This document shows positions 45,468 to 53,875 of a stretch of DNA of 64,000 nucleotides, piece by piece; the first letter of the stretch is position 1, and every line of letters starts with the position of its first letter. The notes under the pieces were generated by a model. The model worked only from the letters and a program-made list of their open reading frames with translations, was not told the DNA's origin and searched no databases. The position numbers were made by a program, and so were the translations under genes. The stretch is from positions 664,001 through 728,000 of the forward strand of contig NZ_CP048209.1 of the NCBI RefSeq assembly GCF_010119935.1, read 5' to 3'. This DNA comes from Paenibacillus lycopersici. GTDB lineage: Bacteria > Bacillota > Bacilli > Paenibacillales > Paenibacillaceae.

Positions 45468-46322
45468 ATGAACGGAATGCGGTTCACGATGACGAACAAG
45501 ACGGTTCTTCTCTCGGGCGGGACGTCCGGCGTCGGTAAAGCGACGGCAATCGGGCTGGCGAGACAAGGGGCGAAAGTGGTCATCCTCAGCAGGAGCGGGG
45601 CGAGCGGCAGACAAGCGCTGGCGGACATTGCGCATGCGACCGGTAATGACCGGGGGGAGGTGCTGGTCGCGGACTTGTCCTTGCAATCGTCGATTCGCGA
45701 AGCCTGTACGGCGTTCAAGCGGCAGCATGACCGTCTGGATGTGCTGGCCCATCTCGGGGGAGCGATCTACTGGGACAAGCAAGTCACTGCGGAAGGGGTC
45801 GAGCGGATGTTCGCGGTGAATGTCCTCAGCCACTTTGTGCTGACGCGGGAGCTAACGGAGCTGCTCAAGGAAAGCCGTCCGTCCCGGATCGTTACGGTGG
45901 GCGGCAATCCCCGGTTTCTCAAGAAACCGCATATCGATTTCGAGGACATTCAGCTGCTGAACCGTTTCAGCGGGATGAGGGCCGCGACGCAGGCGATGAA
46001 CGCCCGCATCCTGCTTGCCTTCGAATGGGCCAAGCGCTTCGAAGAAACCGGTGCAGCGTCCGTGGCGTTCCACCCCGGATGGGTCAAATCCGGGTTGACC
46101 CGGCACTCGCCGTGGTATCTGAGAATGATGGCGCCGCTTCTGAACGCGCGGGCAAGCGAGGACTGCGAGTCTGGCGTCTACGCAGCTTCTGCCATGGAGA
46201 TCGACGAAGCGAACGGCGTTTTTCTCGACGATCGCATGAAGGCCCTGCCTATCCGCGACCATTACGATCCGGAGGCGGGCCCGGCATTATGGCGTATTTG
46301 CGAGGAGCTTACGCGGGCGTAA
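45468..46322 (+). CDS. Divergent SDR-family protein lacking canonical catalytic residues
   Basis: 284-aa Rossmann protein. Glycine-rich motif GGTSGVGKA near residue 16 binds NAD(P). But the usual NNAG is HLGG (near 94), the serine after the fourth strand is Gly (TVGGN), and the YxxxK pair falls in ATQAMNAR with Ala and Met in the expected places. It resembles retinol dehydrogenase-like SDRs in the rest. It may be a non-enzymatic or atypical reductase. AGGAGG sits eight bases before the ATG at 45468, so that start is preferred over 45462. Controlled by the broken merR. Confidence 0.75.
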   Translation: MNGMRFTMTNKTVLLSGGTSGVGKATAIGLARQGAKVVILSRSGASGRQALADIAHATGNDRGEVLVADLSLQSSIREACTAFKRQHDRLDVLAHLGGAIYWDKQVTAEGVERMFAVNVLSHFVLTRELTELLKESRPSRIVTVGGNPRFLKKPHIDFEDIQLLNRFSGMRAATQAMNARILLAFEWAKRFEETGAASVAFHPGWVKSGLTRHSPWYLRMMAPLLNARASEDCESGVYAASAMEIDEANGVFLDDRMKALPIRDHYDPEAGPALWRICEELTRA

Positions 46323-46462
46323 AGGTGCAGGCGGGATCCGTGAATCATAGGAAAATGAAAAAGGCGCCTGTTGCCTCATGCAGGTGGCTTCAGGTGTCGA
46401 GAAAGTTCGCCGCCGCCTATGTCGCATGTAGGGTTAGGAAAGGATCCACCCTCTAAGACCTG

Positions 46463-46641
46463 GCGGACACAGGTTCCGTTATTTTGGCGAAATCGGGCTA
46501 TAAGGGCAGCGCGCGGACACAGGATCCGTTAATGTTCCCGAATGGCATCGACAACAGGCTGGTCAGCCGATATAGCGGATCTCCTGTCCGCAAGCACATG
46601 AAAAAACGTCATAAAGAAGCGATTAACGGATCTCCTGTCCG
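46463..46641 (+). repeat. Four-motif palindromic repeat element, copy 2
   Basis: GCGGACACAGGTTCCGTTA (46463-46481), GCGGACACAGGATCCGTTA (46513-46531), then opposite sense TAGCGGATCTCCTGTCCGC (46573-46591) and TAACGGATCTCCTGTCCG (46624-46641). The inter-motif CCCGAATGGCATCG stretch matches copy 1 at 10937-11114. No supported gene in 46323-46868. Confidence 0.85.
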
Positions 46642-46667
46642 TATCCTTGCACCGACGGACGCGCCGT

Positions 46668-46699
46668 GAAGCAGCCGCCATGAAAGCCGGCTGCTTCGA
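46668..46699. other. Hairpin GAAGCAGCC / GGCTGCTTC
   Basis: 9-bp perfect stem in the non-coding region right of the repeat element; 46782-46808 has two copies of CTCGAAGCAGCGT that share the GAAGCAGC word. Confidence 0.45.
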
Positions 46700-46826
46700 A
46701 ACGGTACCATCAGCCCATGCCACGCGGGTGAAGCGGCAACTGGATCTGTTCGTGCTCCAGGGCGCGGTTTGCCGCGAGCCTGCTCGAAGCAGCGTCTCGA
46801 AGCAGCGTATAGTTCTCCACAATCTG

Positions 46827-46856
46827 AAGGCACCTCCTCATGAAGGTGCCTTTTTC
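46827..46856 (+). terminator. Rho-independent terminator-like hairpin
   Basis: AAGGCACCT stem, short loop, AGGTGCCTTTTT. T-tract on the plus strand, 13 bp before the stop of a convergent gene. The plus-strand transcript it ends is unclear (SDR read-through or the repeat region). Confidence 0.8.
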
Positions 46857-46868
46857 ATTTCGGCGGCT

Positions 46869-47570
46869 TCAACAGCTCCGAACGGCCAAGCGGCGAAACT
46901 GCTTGGTCACGGCAACGGGCCGGCTGCCCTTCAGTAAACGCCGGTCGCTCGCGCGCCAGGTATGGGTGCTTTTATCCTGGCGGCGAATATAGACGTAGTT
47001 GTAGGGAGAGGTGGCGTAGATGGAATAGCCCTTGCGGGTGCAAGCCTGCAGGAATTGAACGTCTTCGCCAAGCGAGATATCCGGGAAGCGCACGTTGCGG
47101 ACGATGCTCTTCTTGAACAGGAGGGTCCCGCCCTGCACGAAATTAACATACTGGTTCTTGTACTCCGGCGAGCGGATGATCAGTTTCTTGCTGGCGGCCA
47201 GGTAGACATGGCAGGCGTGCTTGCCGAGAACGGGGCTTCGCGTACGCCGGAACGCCCGGACCTGCTCTCTCAGATAGTAGGGCGAATAATAATCGTCATG
47301 GTCGAATTTCGTTATAAGGGGATATTTGGCGCGGCAGATGCCGCAGTTTAGGCATTGGCCCAAGGAGATTCGCTCCGGTACTTGGTAGATGGTGACGTTG
47401 CGATAACCGGCTGCTTTTCTTCGCCATTCGTTGGCAGGGATGCTGTCTTTATTAATGATAATAATCAGCTCTTTGCGTTCATAGCGCTGGCTGCGGTAAT
47501 TATTGAGGATGTTCATGAAGAAGCCCGGGTGGTTCGTGCACGTAATGATGGATACGCCTGGCTTGGACAA
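46869..47570 (-). CDS. GT2-like glycosyltransferase (family A fold)
   Basis: 233-aa soluble enzyme. N-terminal SIITCTNHPGFFMNILNNYRSQ is the nucleotide-sugar-binding start of GT2 enzymes; the metal motif DHDD is near residue 89 (KFDHDDYYSPYYL); SLGEDVQFLQACTRKG near 165 holds an ED-type catalytic region. Short for GT2 and without membrane spans. Start is TTG at 47570 after GGAGGGG. Likely modifies a cell-surface or spore component. No sugar-biosynthesis genes are adjacent. Confidence 0.82.
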   Translation of the reverse strand: MSKPGVSIITCTNHPGFFMNILNNYRSQRYERKELIIIINKDSIPANEWRRKAAGYRNVTIYQVPERISLGQCLNCGICRAKYPLITKFDHDDYYSPYYLREQVRAFRRTRSPVLGKHACHVYLAASKKLIIRSPEYKNQYVNFVQGGTLLFKKSIVRNVRFPDISLGEDVQFLQACTRKGYSIYATSPYNYVYIRRQDKSTHTWRASDRRLLKGSRPVAVTKQFRRLAVRSC

Positions 47571-47745
47571 GCAAACCCCTCCGTTCGTTTACTTCTTCTA
47601 TACTGTAGGGGATTCAACGGGAAGGCGTTTTGCTTGGGCTAACGTGCAATTGCCGTAATGCGAGCAGGGTAGGAAAATATATACAAACATAGTAAGATTG
47701 ATTAAGTCTTTATTCCTATTAAATATACCGCCGCCGGAGGTTCAG

Positions 47746-48636
47746 ATGACGATCCATTTATCCGTATCGCAATATAGAGAATTTGAGCGGTTTTTTCAAT
47801 ACGGCAATCTGAAGGATGCGCAATACGTGTTTGTCGGTTTCGAAGAAGGGCTTGGTCAAGAGACGATCGAAGCGGTCATTCAGTCCAGGTACGACTTCGA
47901 GAAGGACGTCTCCGAAGCCGTCTATTACTTGCCGGAGCAGCTTCAGCCTAACCAGGGCGATGAAGGCAAGCTCGCTTACTGCATAACCGACATGGACGCG
48001 GCGTCCCGTTATACCACGAGAAACAGCTTTACAGACTATCCGCATTATCGTACAAAGCTGCCGATCGACCTGACGATGAGCATGCAGGCCACGTTGAAGC
48101 TGTTACTGGACAACCCGTCCCTCCTCGGGCAGCGGATCAGTCAGCAAGAGCGAAGGGATTGCTTCTTCGACACGCTGCACAAGCCGGATTCGAACACATG
48201 CATGATCGACCGCTATCCATTGCCGAAACAAGGCAAATTCCCCTACAGCGTTCACGGGCTATTTCGTAATTTCCAGGAGTATATCGCCTATAACAACCGG
48301 TTCGACAACTACAGGCTGCAGATTCTCAAAGGGATGTACGATGCGTTCCCGATGCAAAATACGATCGTGTACGCGGGTATCGAGCGGGGAGCGTTCAAGC
48401 TTCAGAAGCTGTACGAATCGATCGGATTCCGGTTTGAGACCAAGTATACGTCCGACGTGCATCCGGGCTATAAGGGCAGCGTAGCCCCCGTTGCGGACAA
48501 GGTTAAGCCATTCCTCCTGGGGACTCGCGGCGCAACCGGACAAAAGGCGATTCTCACCCCGTTTTTCGGGATGGGCCAGTTAGGGTATCACGACCTGGAC
48601 GTTATCGCGACGTGGATACTGCCAGCGGGAAAGTAA
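47746..48636 (+). CDS. Unrecognised 296-aa protein
   Basis: No family recognised. The start at 47746 has CCGGAGG; an upstream ATG at 47698 has none. Soluble, rich in aromatic residues, with YVFVGFEEGLGQE near 30 and FYDTLHKPDSNTCMIDRYPLPK-like central segment, and NTIVYAGIERG near 205. The GxEEG element after a hydrophobic strand loosely recalls the start of uracil-DNA-glycosylase-fold proteins, but no second motif supports this. Composition is less GC-rich than neighbours. Followed by AraC with 19 bp between convergent stops. Confidence 0.55.
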   Translation: MTIHLSVSQYREFERFFQYGNLKDAQYVFVGFEEGLGQETIEAVIQSRYDFEKDVSEAVYYLPEQLQPNQGDEGKLAYCITDMDAASRYTTRNSFTDYPHYRTKLPIDLTMSMQATLKLLLDNPSLLGQRISQQERRDCFFDTLHKPDSNTCMIDRYPLPKQGKFPYSVHGLFRNFQEYIAYNNRFDNYRLQILKGMYDAFPMQNTIVYAGIERGAFKLQKLYESIGFRFETKYTSDVHPGYKGSVAPVADKVKPFLLGTRGATGQKAILTPFFGMGQLGYHDLDVIATWILPAGK

Positions 48637-48655
48637 ACGGGATTGACGGCGCTCC

Positions 48656-49513
48656 TCACCGCCGGTACCGCTGCCGGAACGCCTTCGGCCGCGTCCCCGT
48701 ATGCTTGGCGAAGCACCGTACGAAATACGAGAACGTCACGAACCCGGTCGCTTCGGCGACGGCGCCGATCGGGTCGGCGGTATGGATGAGCAGCTGCTTG
48801 GCCTGCTCGATCCGGTAACGGGTCAAATAATCGAGCGGCGTGCAGCCGAACGCCTTCTTCATGCAGAGGGCGATGTAGTTGGCATGGAAATGAAGCTGCT
48901 CCGACAGTTCCTTGTAGCTCACCTGCTCCCGGTAGCTGCGACGCAGATAAGCCGCGGCTTCGTCCGCCAGCGCCAGCTGCGGATCGCGGGCGGCGGCGCT
49001 GCCTTCCTCTTGCAGCTGGAACAGCAGCTGCTGAAAGATGCTCTGCTGCTTGAAGCGGGCGCCCGTCTCCGCGGCGGCGTGCAGGCGAAGCAGCTCCTCC
49101 AGCCATTCGTATGCCATCTCCTTCGCCGGCAGCTCGCCGGAACGCGGCACGTGGAACACGAACGTCTCGATCTGCACGAACGAAGGTCCGGTATGCGCCG
49201 GCGCCTCGTACAGCTCCCGTTCGACCGTTTCGCTCCAATTGCCGAGCGTCTGGAAGTGCAGCCAGCGAAAATGCGTCTCCTCGCCGCACGGCCGCGCCGT
49301 TCGATGCGCGCGGTCCGGCCGCAAAATGGCGAAATGCCCGGCGGGAATCGTCAGCGGGAGCCCGTCTTCTTCGAGGTACAAGCAGCCCCGCGTCGTCACG
49401 AGCAGGTCGAACACGCCGATATCGGAGCGCGCGGCATGCTTGTCGCCGGCCGGATAAACGTCTTCGCCTGACGTGATGTAGTGCGGCATGGGCGGAGAAG
49501 TGAATCGGAACAT
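48656..49513 (-). CDS. AraC-family transcriptional regulator
   Basis: 285-aa regulator. Cupin-like sensor (IPAGHFAILRPDRAHRT near 65) and C-terminal HTH pair (SYKELSEQLHFHANYIALCMKKAFGCTPLDYLTRYRI and IGAVAEATGFVTFSYFVRCFAKHTGTRPKAFRQRY in parts, residues ~190-285). Start at 49513 with AAGGGG is chosen over the ATG at 49537. Divergent from the GH127 gene (49721), its likely target. Confidence 0.9.
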   Translation of the reverse strand: MFRFTSPPMPHYITSGEDVYPAGDKHAARSDIGVFDLLVTTRGCLYLEEDGLPLTIPAGHFAILRPDRAHRTARPCGEETHFRWLHFQTLGNWSETVERELYEAPAHTGPSFVQIETFVFHVPRSGELPAKEMAYEWLEELLRLHAAAETGARFKQQSIFQQLLFQLQEEGSAAARDPQLALADEAAAYLRRSYREQVSYKELSEQLHFHANYIALCMKKAFGCTPLDYLTRYRIEQAKQLLIHTADPIGAVAEATGFVTFSYFVRCFAKHTGTRPKAFRQRYRR

Positions 49514-49720
49514 TATGCGGCAGCCCCTTGCATGCAATTTTCCCTCAGTATAAGGAATTACGGCGAATATGGCTAGGGTGACGCCGCTTCATCCATGTTG
49601 TAATCCGTCACTAAAATGTTGTCATCGGCTATCGGCTCCCGCTCGCCCGCCATGCTATATTCGGGACAGCGATGATGCGCGCCGGCCGCATGGCATGGCG
49701 ACAAAGGAGACGATACATAC

Positions 49721-51631
49721 ATGGCAACGACGAACGCGAAGACGAAGACGAGGTCGGCTTACGAAGCGCTGCCGCTCGGCGCGGTCAAGCCTGCGGGTTG
49801 GCTGCGCAACCAGCTGCAAATCCAGGCGGACGGCTTCACCGGGCACTTGGAGGAGCATTGGGGCGATGTCGGTCCGAACAACGGCTGGATCGGCGGCCAA
49901 GGCGAGAGCTGGGAACGCGGCCCGTATTACCTGGACGGCCTGCTGCCGCTGGCCTATGTGCTGGAGGACGAGGCGCTGATCGCCAAGGCGCAGCGCTGGA
50001 TCGAATGGTCCTTGAACAGCCAGCGGGCGGACGGCAACTTCGGGCCGCAGGGGCCGATTCAGACGGTGAACAACGACCTGAACAAAATGCAGGACTGGTG
50101 GCATTACATGATCATGCTGAAGGTGTTCACGCAGTATGAAGAAGCGACCGGCGACGAGCGGGTCGTGCCGTTCCTGCGCCGCTTCTTCGGTTTCGTCCGC
50201 GGCACGATCGAAGCGAATCCGCTGCAGGGCTGGGCGAAAGCGCGGGGCGCGGAGATGGCCCTGTGCATTCTGTGGCTGCACCGCCGCACGGGCGATGAAT
50301 CGCTGCTGGAGCTGGCGGGCATCGTGGCCGAACAGACGACGGACTGGACGGACGTGTTTCACGATTTCCCGTACTGGCGCAAAGTCGAGGAGTGGGATTG
50401 GACGACGCATGTCGTCAACGTGGCGATGGGCATCAAAGCGCCGGGGATCCGCTACGAGCTGAGCGGCAGCGAAGCCGAGCGCGCCGCGGTGCATCGCGGC
50501 ATCGACAGCCTGATGACGTACCACGGCCAGGCGCACGGGATGTTCTCGGGCGACGAATGGCTGTCCGGCACGGGGCCGAGCCAAGGGGTCGAGCTGTGCG
50601 CGGTCGTGGAATACATGTACTCGATGGAGCATCTGACCCGCGTATTCGGCGAAGGCCGGTTCGGCGATATTCTGGAGAAGGTGGCGTTCAACGCCCTTCC
50701 GGCGACGATCTCCAAGGATTGGACCTCGCATCAGTACGACCAGCAGGTCAATCAGATCGTCTGCAACGTCGCGCCGCGTAATTGGAGCAACGGCCCGGAT
50801 GCGAACCTGTTCGGCCTGGAGCCGAATTTCGGCTGCTGCACGTCCAACATGCATCAGGGCTGGCCGAAATTCGCCGCCCATCTCTGGATGGGCGACGGCA
50901 GCGGCGGGCTTGCGGCGGTGTCGTATGCGCCGTGCGCGGTGAGCGCGACGGTGGGCGGCGGAGCCGCGGCGACGATCCGCGTCGGCGGCGAGTATCCGTT
51001 CCGCGAGACGGTGACGATGGACGTGTCGCTCGACCGCGCGAGCGAGCCGTTCGCGATTGCGCTGCGCATTCCGGCCTGGTGCGCGGCGCCGAGCCTGACG
51101 ATTAACGGCGCGAACGTTTCGCTTAACGCCGTTAACGGATACGCGCGCATCGAACGCGAATGGCGCGACGGCGACCGGCTGACGCTGACGCTGCCGATGG
51201 ACGTGACGACGACGTCGCGCAACCTGTACGCGATCAGCGTCGAGCGCGGGCCGCTCGTCTACGCGCTGCCGATTCAGGAGAACTGGCAGCTGCTGCAGAA
51301 GCGCGAACGGTTCCACGATTGGGAGATCTACCCGGGCTCGCCGTGGAAATACGGCCTGCTGGCGGACAGCGCCTACGAGGCGAGCGAGTTCGACGTGCCC
51401 TACCAGCCGTTCGACGCGGCGCAGGCGCCGGTGCGGCTGCGGGCCAGCGGCAAGCTCGTGCGCGGCTGGAAGATGGAAGGCAACAATGCCGGCACGCCGC
51501 CGATCTATCCGAACGTCGACGGCCAGGAGACGGTGGAGCTGACGCTCGTGCCGTACGGCAGCGCGCGCCTGCGCATCGGCGAATTCCCGCTGATCGGGGA
51601 ACGCGAGAAGGCGTGGAAGAAGCGCATGTAA
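49721..51631 (+). CDS. GH127-type beta-L-arabinofuranosidase (DUF1680)
   Basis: 636-aa cytoplasmic glycosidase. (alpha/alpha)6 barrel with RGPYYLDGLLPLAYVL near 65, and the zinc-thiolate site of GH127: Glu-x-Cys in GVELCAVVEYM near residue 288 and the Cys pair in FGCCTSNMHQGWPK near 372. C-terminal beta-sandwich (TVGGGAAATIRVGGEYPF onward). It would release L-arabinofuranose from beta-1,2-linked sugars. AAGGAG precedes ATG. Single gene with terminator, controlled by the divergent AraC. Confidence 0.9.
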   Translation: MATTNAKTKTRSAYEALPLGAVKPAGWLRNQLQIQADGFTGHLEEHWGDVGPNNGWIGGQGESWERGPYYLDGLLPLAYVLEDEALIAKAQRWIEWSLNSQRADGNFGPQGPIQTVNNDLNKMQDWWHYMIMLKVFTQYEEATGDERVVPFLRRFFGFVRGTIEANPLQGWAKARGAEMALCILWLHRRTGDESLLELAGIVAEQTTDWTDVFHDFPYWRKVEEWDWTTHVVNVAMGIKAPGIRYELSGSEAERAAVHRGIDSLMTYHGQAHGMFSGDEWLSGTGPSQGVELCAVVEYMYSMEHLTRVFGEGRFGDILEKVAFNALPATISKDWTSHQYDQQVNQIVCNVAPRNWSNGPDANLFGLEPNFGCCTSNMHQGWPKFAAHLWMGDGSGGLAAVSYAPCAVSATVGGGAAATIRVGGEYPFRETVTMDVSLDRASEPFAIALRIPAWCAAPSLTINGANVSLNAVNGYARIEREWRDGDRLTLTLPMDVTTTSRNLYAISVERGPLVYALPIQENWQLLQKRERFHDWEIYPGSPWKYGLLADSAYEASEFDVPYQPFDAAQAPVRLRASGKLVRGWKMEGNNAGTPPIYPNVDGQETVELTLVPYGSARLRIGEFPLIGEREKAWKKRM

Positions 51632-51661
51632 CGATAGGACCGGCTGCCCCTGAGGCACCGG

Positions 51662-51706
51662 GAACGGCTCTCTGTTCGCATCATTGCGGCGAGAGCCGTT
51701 CTTTGC
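51662..51706 (+). terminator. Terminator after GH127 gene
   Basis: GAACGGCTCTC / GAGAGCCGTTC stem followed by TTTGCGTTTTG. Confidence 0.8.
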
Positions 51707-51810
51707 GTTTTGGGTGCTGAATTCGCTGGCAAATAATAGTAGAATATAGTCGGGGTGCGTGAAGAAGAGACAGAGCGAAGCCGAGCCGAGCCGAGAAAGG
51801 ATGAACTGAG

Positions 51811-52263
51811 ATGGAAGCTGCGATTGAGAGGGCGTCCGTGGCGGACGCCGAAGAAATATTGCTGCTGCAGAAGCTCGCTTACCGGAGCGAAGCGGAACGG
51901 TACGACGACGACCGTATCGAGCCGCTTGTTCAGACGCTGGAGCAGCTGCGCGGCCAATTCGGGGACCACGTCGTCTTGAAAGCCGTTGCTGCCGGCGCTA
52001 TCGTCGGTTCCGTGCGGGCAAGCGAGCAAGGCGGGACATGTTATATCGGCAAGCTCATGGTGCATCCGAACAAGCAGAACCAAGGGATCGGCAGCAGGCT
52101 AATGCATGCCATTGAAGGCCTCTTCCCTGCTTCGCGGTTTGAATTGTTTACGGGAAGCAGAAGCGAGAAGAACCTTCTGCTCTACGAGAAGCTGGGCTAC
52201 CGCGTCTTCAGGGAGCGTCGGGTGACCGCGGATTACGGCCTGGTCTACCTGGAGAAGAATTGA
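51811..52263 (+). CDS. GNAT-family N-acetyltransferase
   Basis: 150-aa enzyme. Acetyl-CoA pyrophosphate-binding motif A is VHPNKQNQGIGSRLM near residue 90, preceded by the beta4 strand CYIGKLMV and followed by motif B NLLLYEKLGYRV near 128. Substrate unknown. AAAGGATG upstream of ATG. Followed after 65 bp by another GNAT-like gene, probably one transcript. Confidence 0.88.
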   Translation: MEAAIERASVADAEEILLLQKLAYRSEAERYDDDRIEPLVQTLEQLRGQFGDHVVLKAVAAGAIVGSVRASEQGGTCYIGKLMVHPNKQNQGIGSRLMHAIEGLFPASRFELFTGSRSEKNLLLYEKLGYRVFRERRVTADYGLVYLEKN

Positions 52264-52328
52264 TCTTGAGCGCCGCGCAGGCTGACGATCCCCGCCGGCC
52301 GGCGACACGAGTTCGAGGAGGGGAAGGA

Positions 52329-53138
52329 ATGAGCGAGGAATATGGCCGTATGCCGTTCGACCGGGCTTACCGTCGCATCAAAGCGGAACGGCTGCAGCGT
52401 TACGGGCAGGACGGGGAACGATCAGGCAGGGTTACGTTTCATGAAATACGGATTCATGGCGATAAAGAAAACATGTACGACGCTGCCGCCGATGCCTATG
52501 TTCCCATGAAGTACGTGCAATTTGCGGATAGCGAGGTTGTCATCGCGGCGCTTGCGGACGATATGGATTTTGCCCGCGGCTTCTACGCGTCCTATGCCGA
52601 CGATCTCTTCGGGACGCAAGCCTTGCAATGCTTATACGCGCATATCGGCAGCGACATGCGGCGATTCCAATTAAAGCCGTACGCGGCGAATGACGATATG
52701 GACAAGCATTTGATGATTTACGGGCTAGGCGATGCATCGCGACAGGCGTTATCGAACGTACACCCGTCTACGGTCCGGTTCCAATCCGGCACGGGCTATG
52801 CGAATATAACCGGTTCCTATCGCGAGTTAGCGCCAGGCCGCGATTATTACGGCACGTTGATCGGCAGCGACATCGTATCGATCGTCGGCTGCAATAACGA
52901 GATTCCGCCGGCGCCGTTATCCGCCGTCGTGGATATCGGACTCGAAACGCATGCGGATTACCGGCGGAACGGCTATGCCGTCTCGAACGTGACGGCCATG
53001 TCGGCTTATCTGACCGGCAAGGGGCACGTCGTTCAATATTGCTGCAACAATCGGAACGCCAATTCCATTCGAACCGCCGCAGCATGCGGGTTTCAAGCGG
53101 TTGCGAACGAGAAGACCGTTTGGTGCGTGAACGGTTAA
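52329..53138 (+). CDS. GNAT-like acetyltransferase, larger type
   Basis: 269-aa protein. C-terminal ~90 residues carry a GNAT-like core: VVDIGLETHADYRRNGYAVSNVTAMSAYL (in part, near 200) is a motif A with the R-x-x-G-x-A pattern, and NRNANSIRTAAACGFQAV near 250 is the motif B helix. The N-terminal half has no family I recognise. GGGAAGG precedes the ATG at 52329. Confidence 0.75.
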   Translation: MSEEYGRMPFDRAYRRIKAERLQRYGQDGERSGRVTFHEIRIHGDKENMYDAAADAYVPMKYVQFADSEVVIAALADDMDFARGFYASYADDLFGTQALQCLYAHIGSDMRRFQLKPYAANDDMDKHLMIYGLGDASRQALSNVHPSTVRFQSGTGYANITGSYRELAPGRDYYGTLIGSDIVSIVGCNNEIPPAPLSAVVDIGLETHADYRRNGYAVSNVTAMSAYLTGKGHVVQYCCNNRNANSIRTAAACGFQAVANEKTVWCVNG

Positions 53139-53237
53139 CGGCATGAATAGCCGGTATCATACCGCCGATTTCGGACTATTGCAAGACGGGGAAATCTGTT
53201 ACACTTACTGGCAAAGTCTACCACGGGGGGCATATAC

Positions 53238-53531
53238 ATGACAGGTTCGCAAGCTATGAAATGGTTGACGGGCGTGTTCGAACTTATCTTGGCGATTCCG
53301 ATCGTTGGCGGGATTATCGTCGTAGCCAGCAGCTACAGCGTCTTGGGCATCATGCTGGCGCTGCATATACTGACGCTGGTGCTGTCCGCGATGAACAAAG
53401 AGGCGAAGTACGGTTCTATCATGGGCATCGTGACTTGCGTGCTGGGCTGGATTCCGTTCGTCGGCTGGTTCCTGCATCTCGTGTCCGCGATTCTGCTGAT
53501 GGTCTCGGCGGCGCAGCGGGCAAGAGCGTAA
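53238..53531 (+). CDS. Small membrane protein, three predicted spans
   Basis: 97 residues with hydrophobic segments at ~9-28, 31-48 and 57-92 (the last possibly two). Function unknown. Good ribosome site (GGGGGG seven bases before ATG). Independent of the neighbours in type; a weak promoter (TTGCAA) lies 60 bp upstream. Confidence 0.65.
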   Translation: MTGSQAMKWLTGVFELILAIPIVGGIIVVASSYSVLGIMLALHILTLVLSAMNKEAKYGSIMGIVTCVLGWIPFVGWFLHLVSAILLMVSAAQRARA

Positions 53532-53562
53532 GCCGTGAACGATTGACGGGATGAAAGGATTA

Positions 53563-53854
53563 ACGGCAGCAACGCGTTTCGCGATCCGGAGCGTTCGAGG
53601 TCGAGGCCGGTGGCGACGACTATCTGTCATCTCACATGGAGGGGACGGAGCTGATGCTGCCGCGCTCCCATCATGAGACGATTATGCCGCTGTCGTACTC
53701 CGTCTTCTTCTTCGAAACGTCCGACGTGGAGCAGGCATTCGAGGAGCTGACGGCGAAAGGCATACGGACGGACGGCATGCGAGGCTGTCATGTCTTCGAT
53801 CCGGAAGGCAGCATGCTGCTGATCTGCACGCCGCCCGTCGGAGAACAGAACTAA
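53563..53854 (+). pseudogene. N-terminally truncated VOC-family protein
   Basis: In this frame, from just after a TAA, the sequence reads AFEVEAGGDDYLSSHMEGTELMLPR, then SYSVFFFETSDVEQAFEELTAKGIRT and HVFDPEGSMLLICTPP, the second half of a glyoxalase-fold protein. The first module and its start are absent, and the only ATG (53636) has no ribosome site. A remnant seems most likely; it ends 21 bp before the aldo-keto reductase gene. Confidence 0.6.
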
Positions 53855-53875
53855 GATATTCGGAGGAGGGACAAC

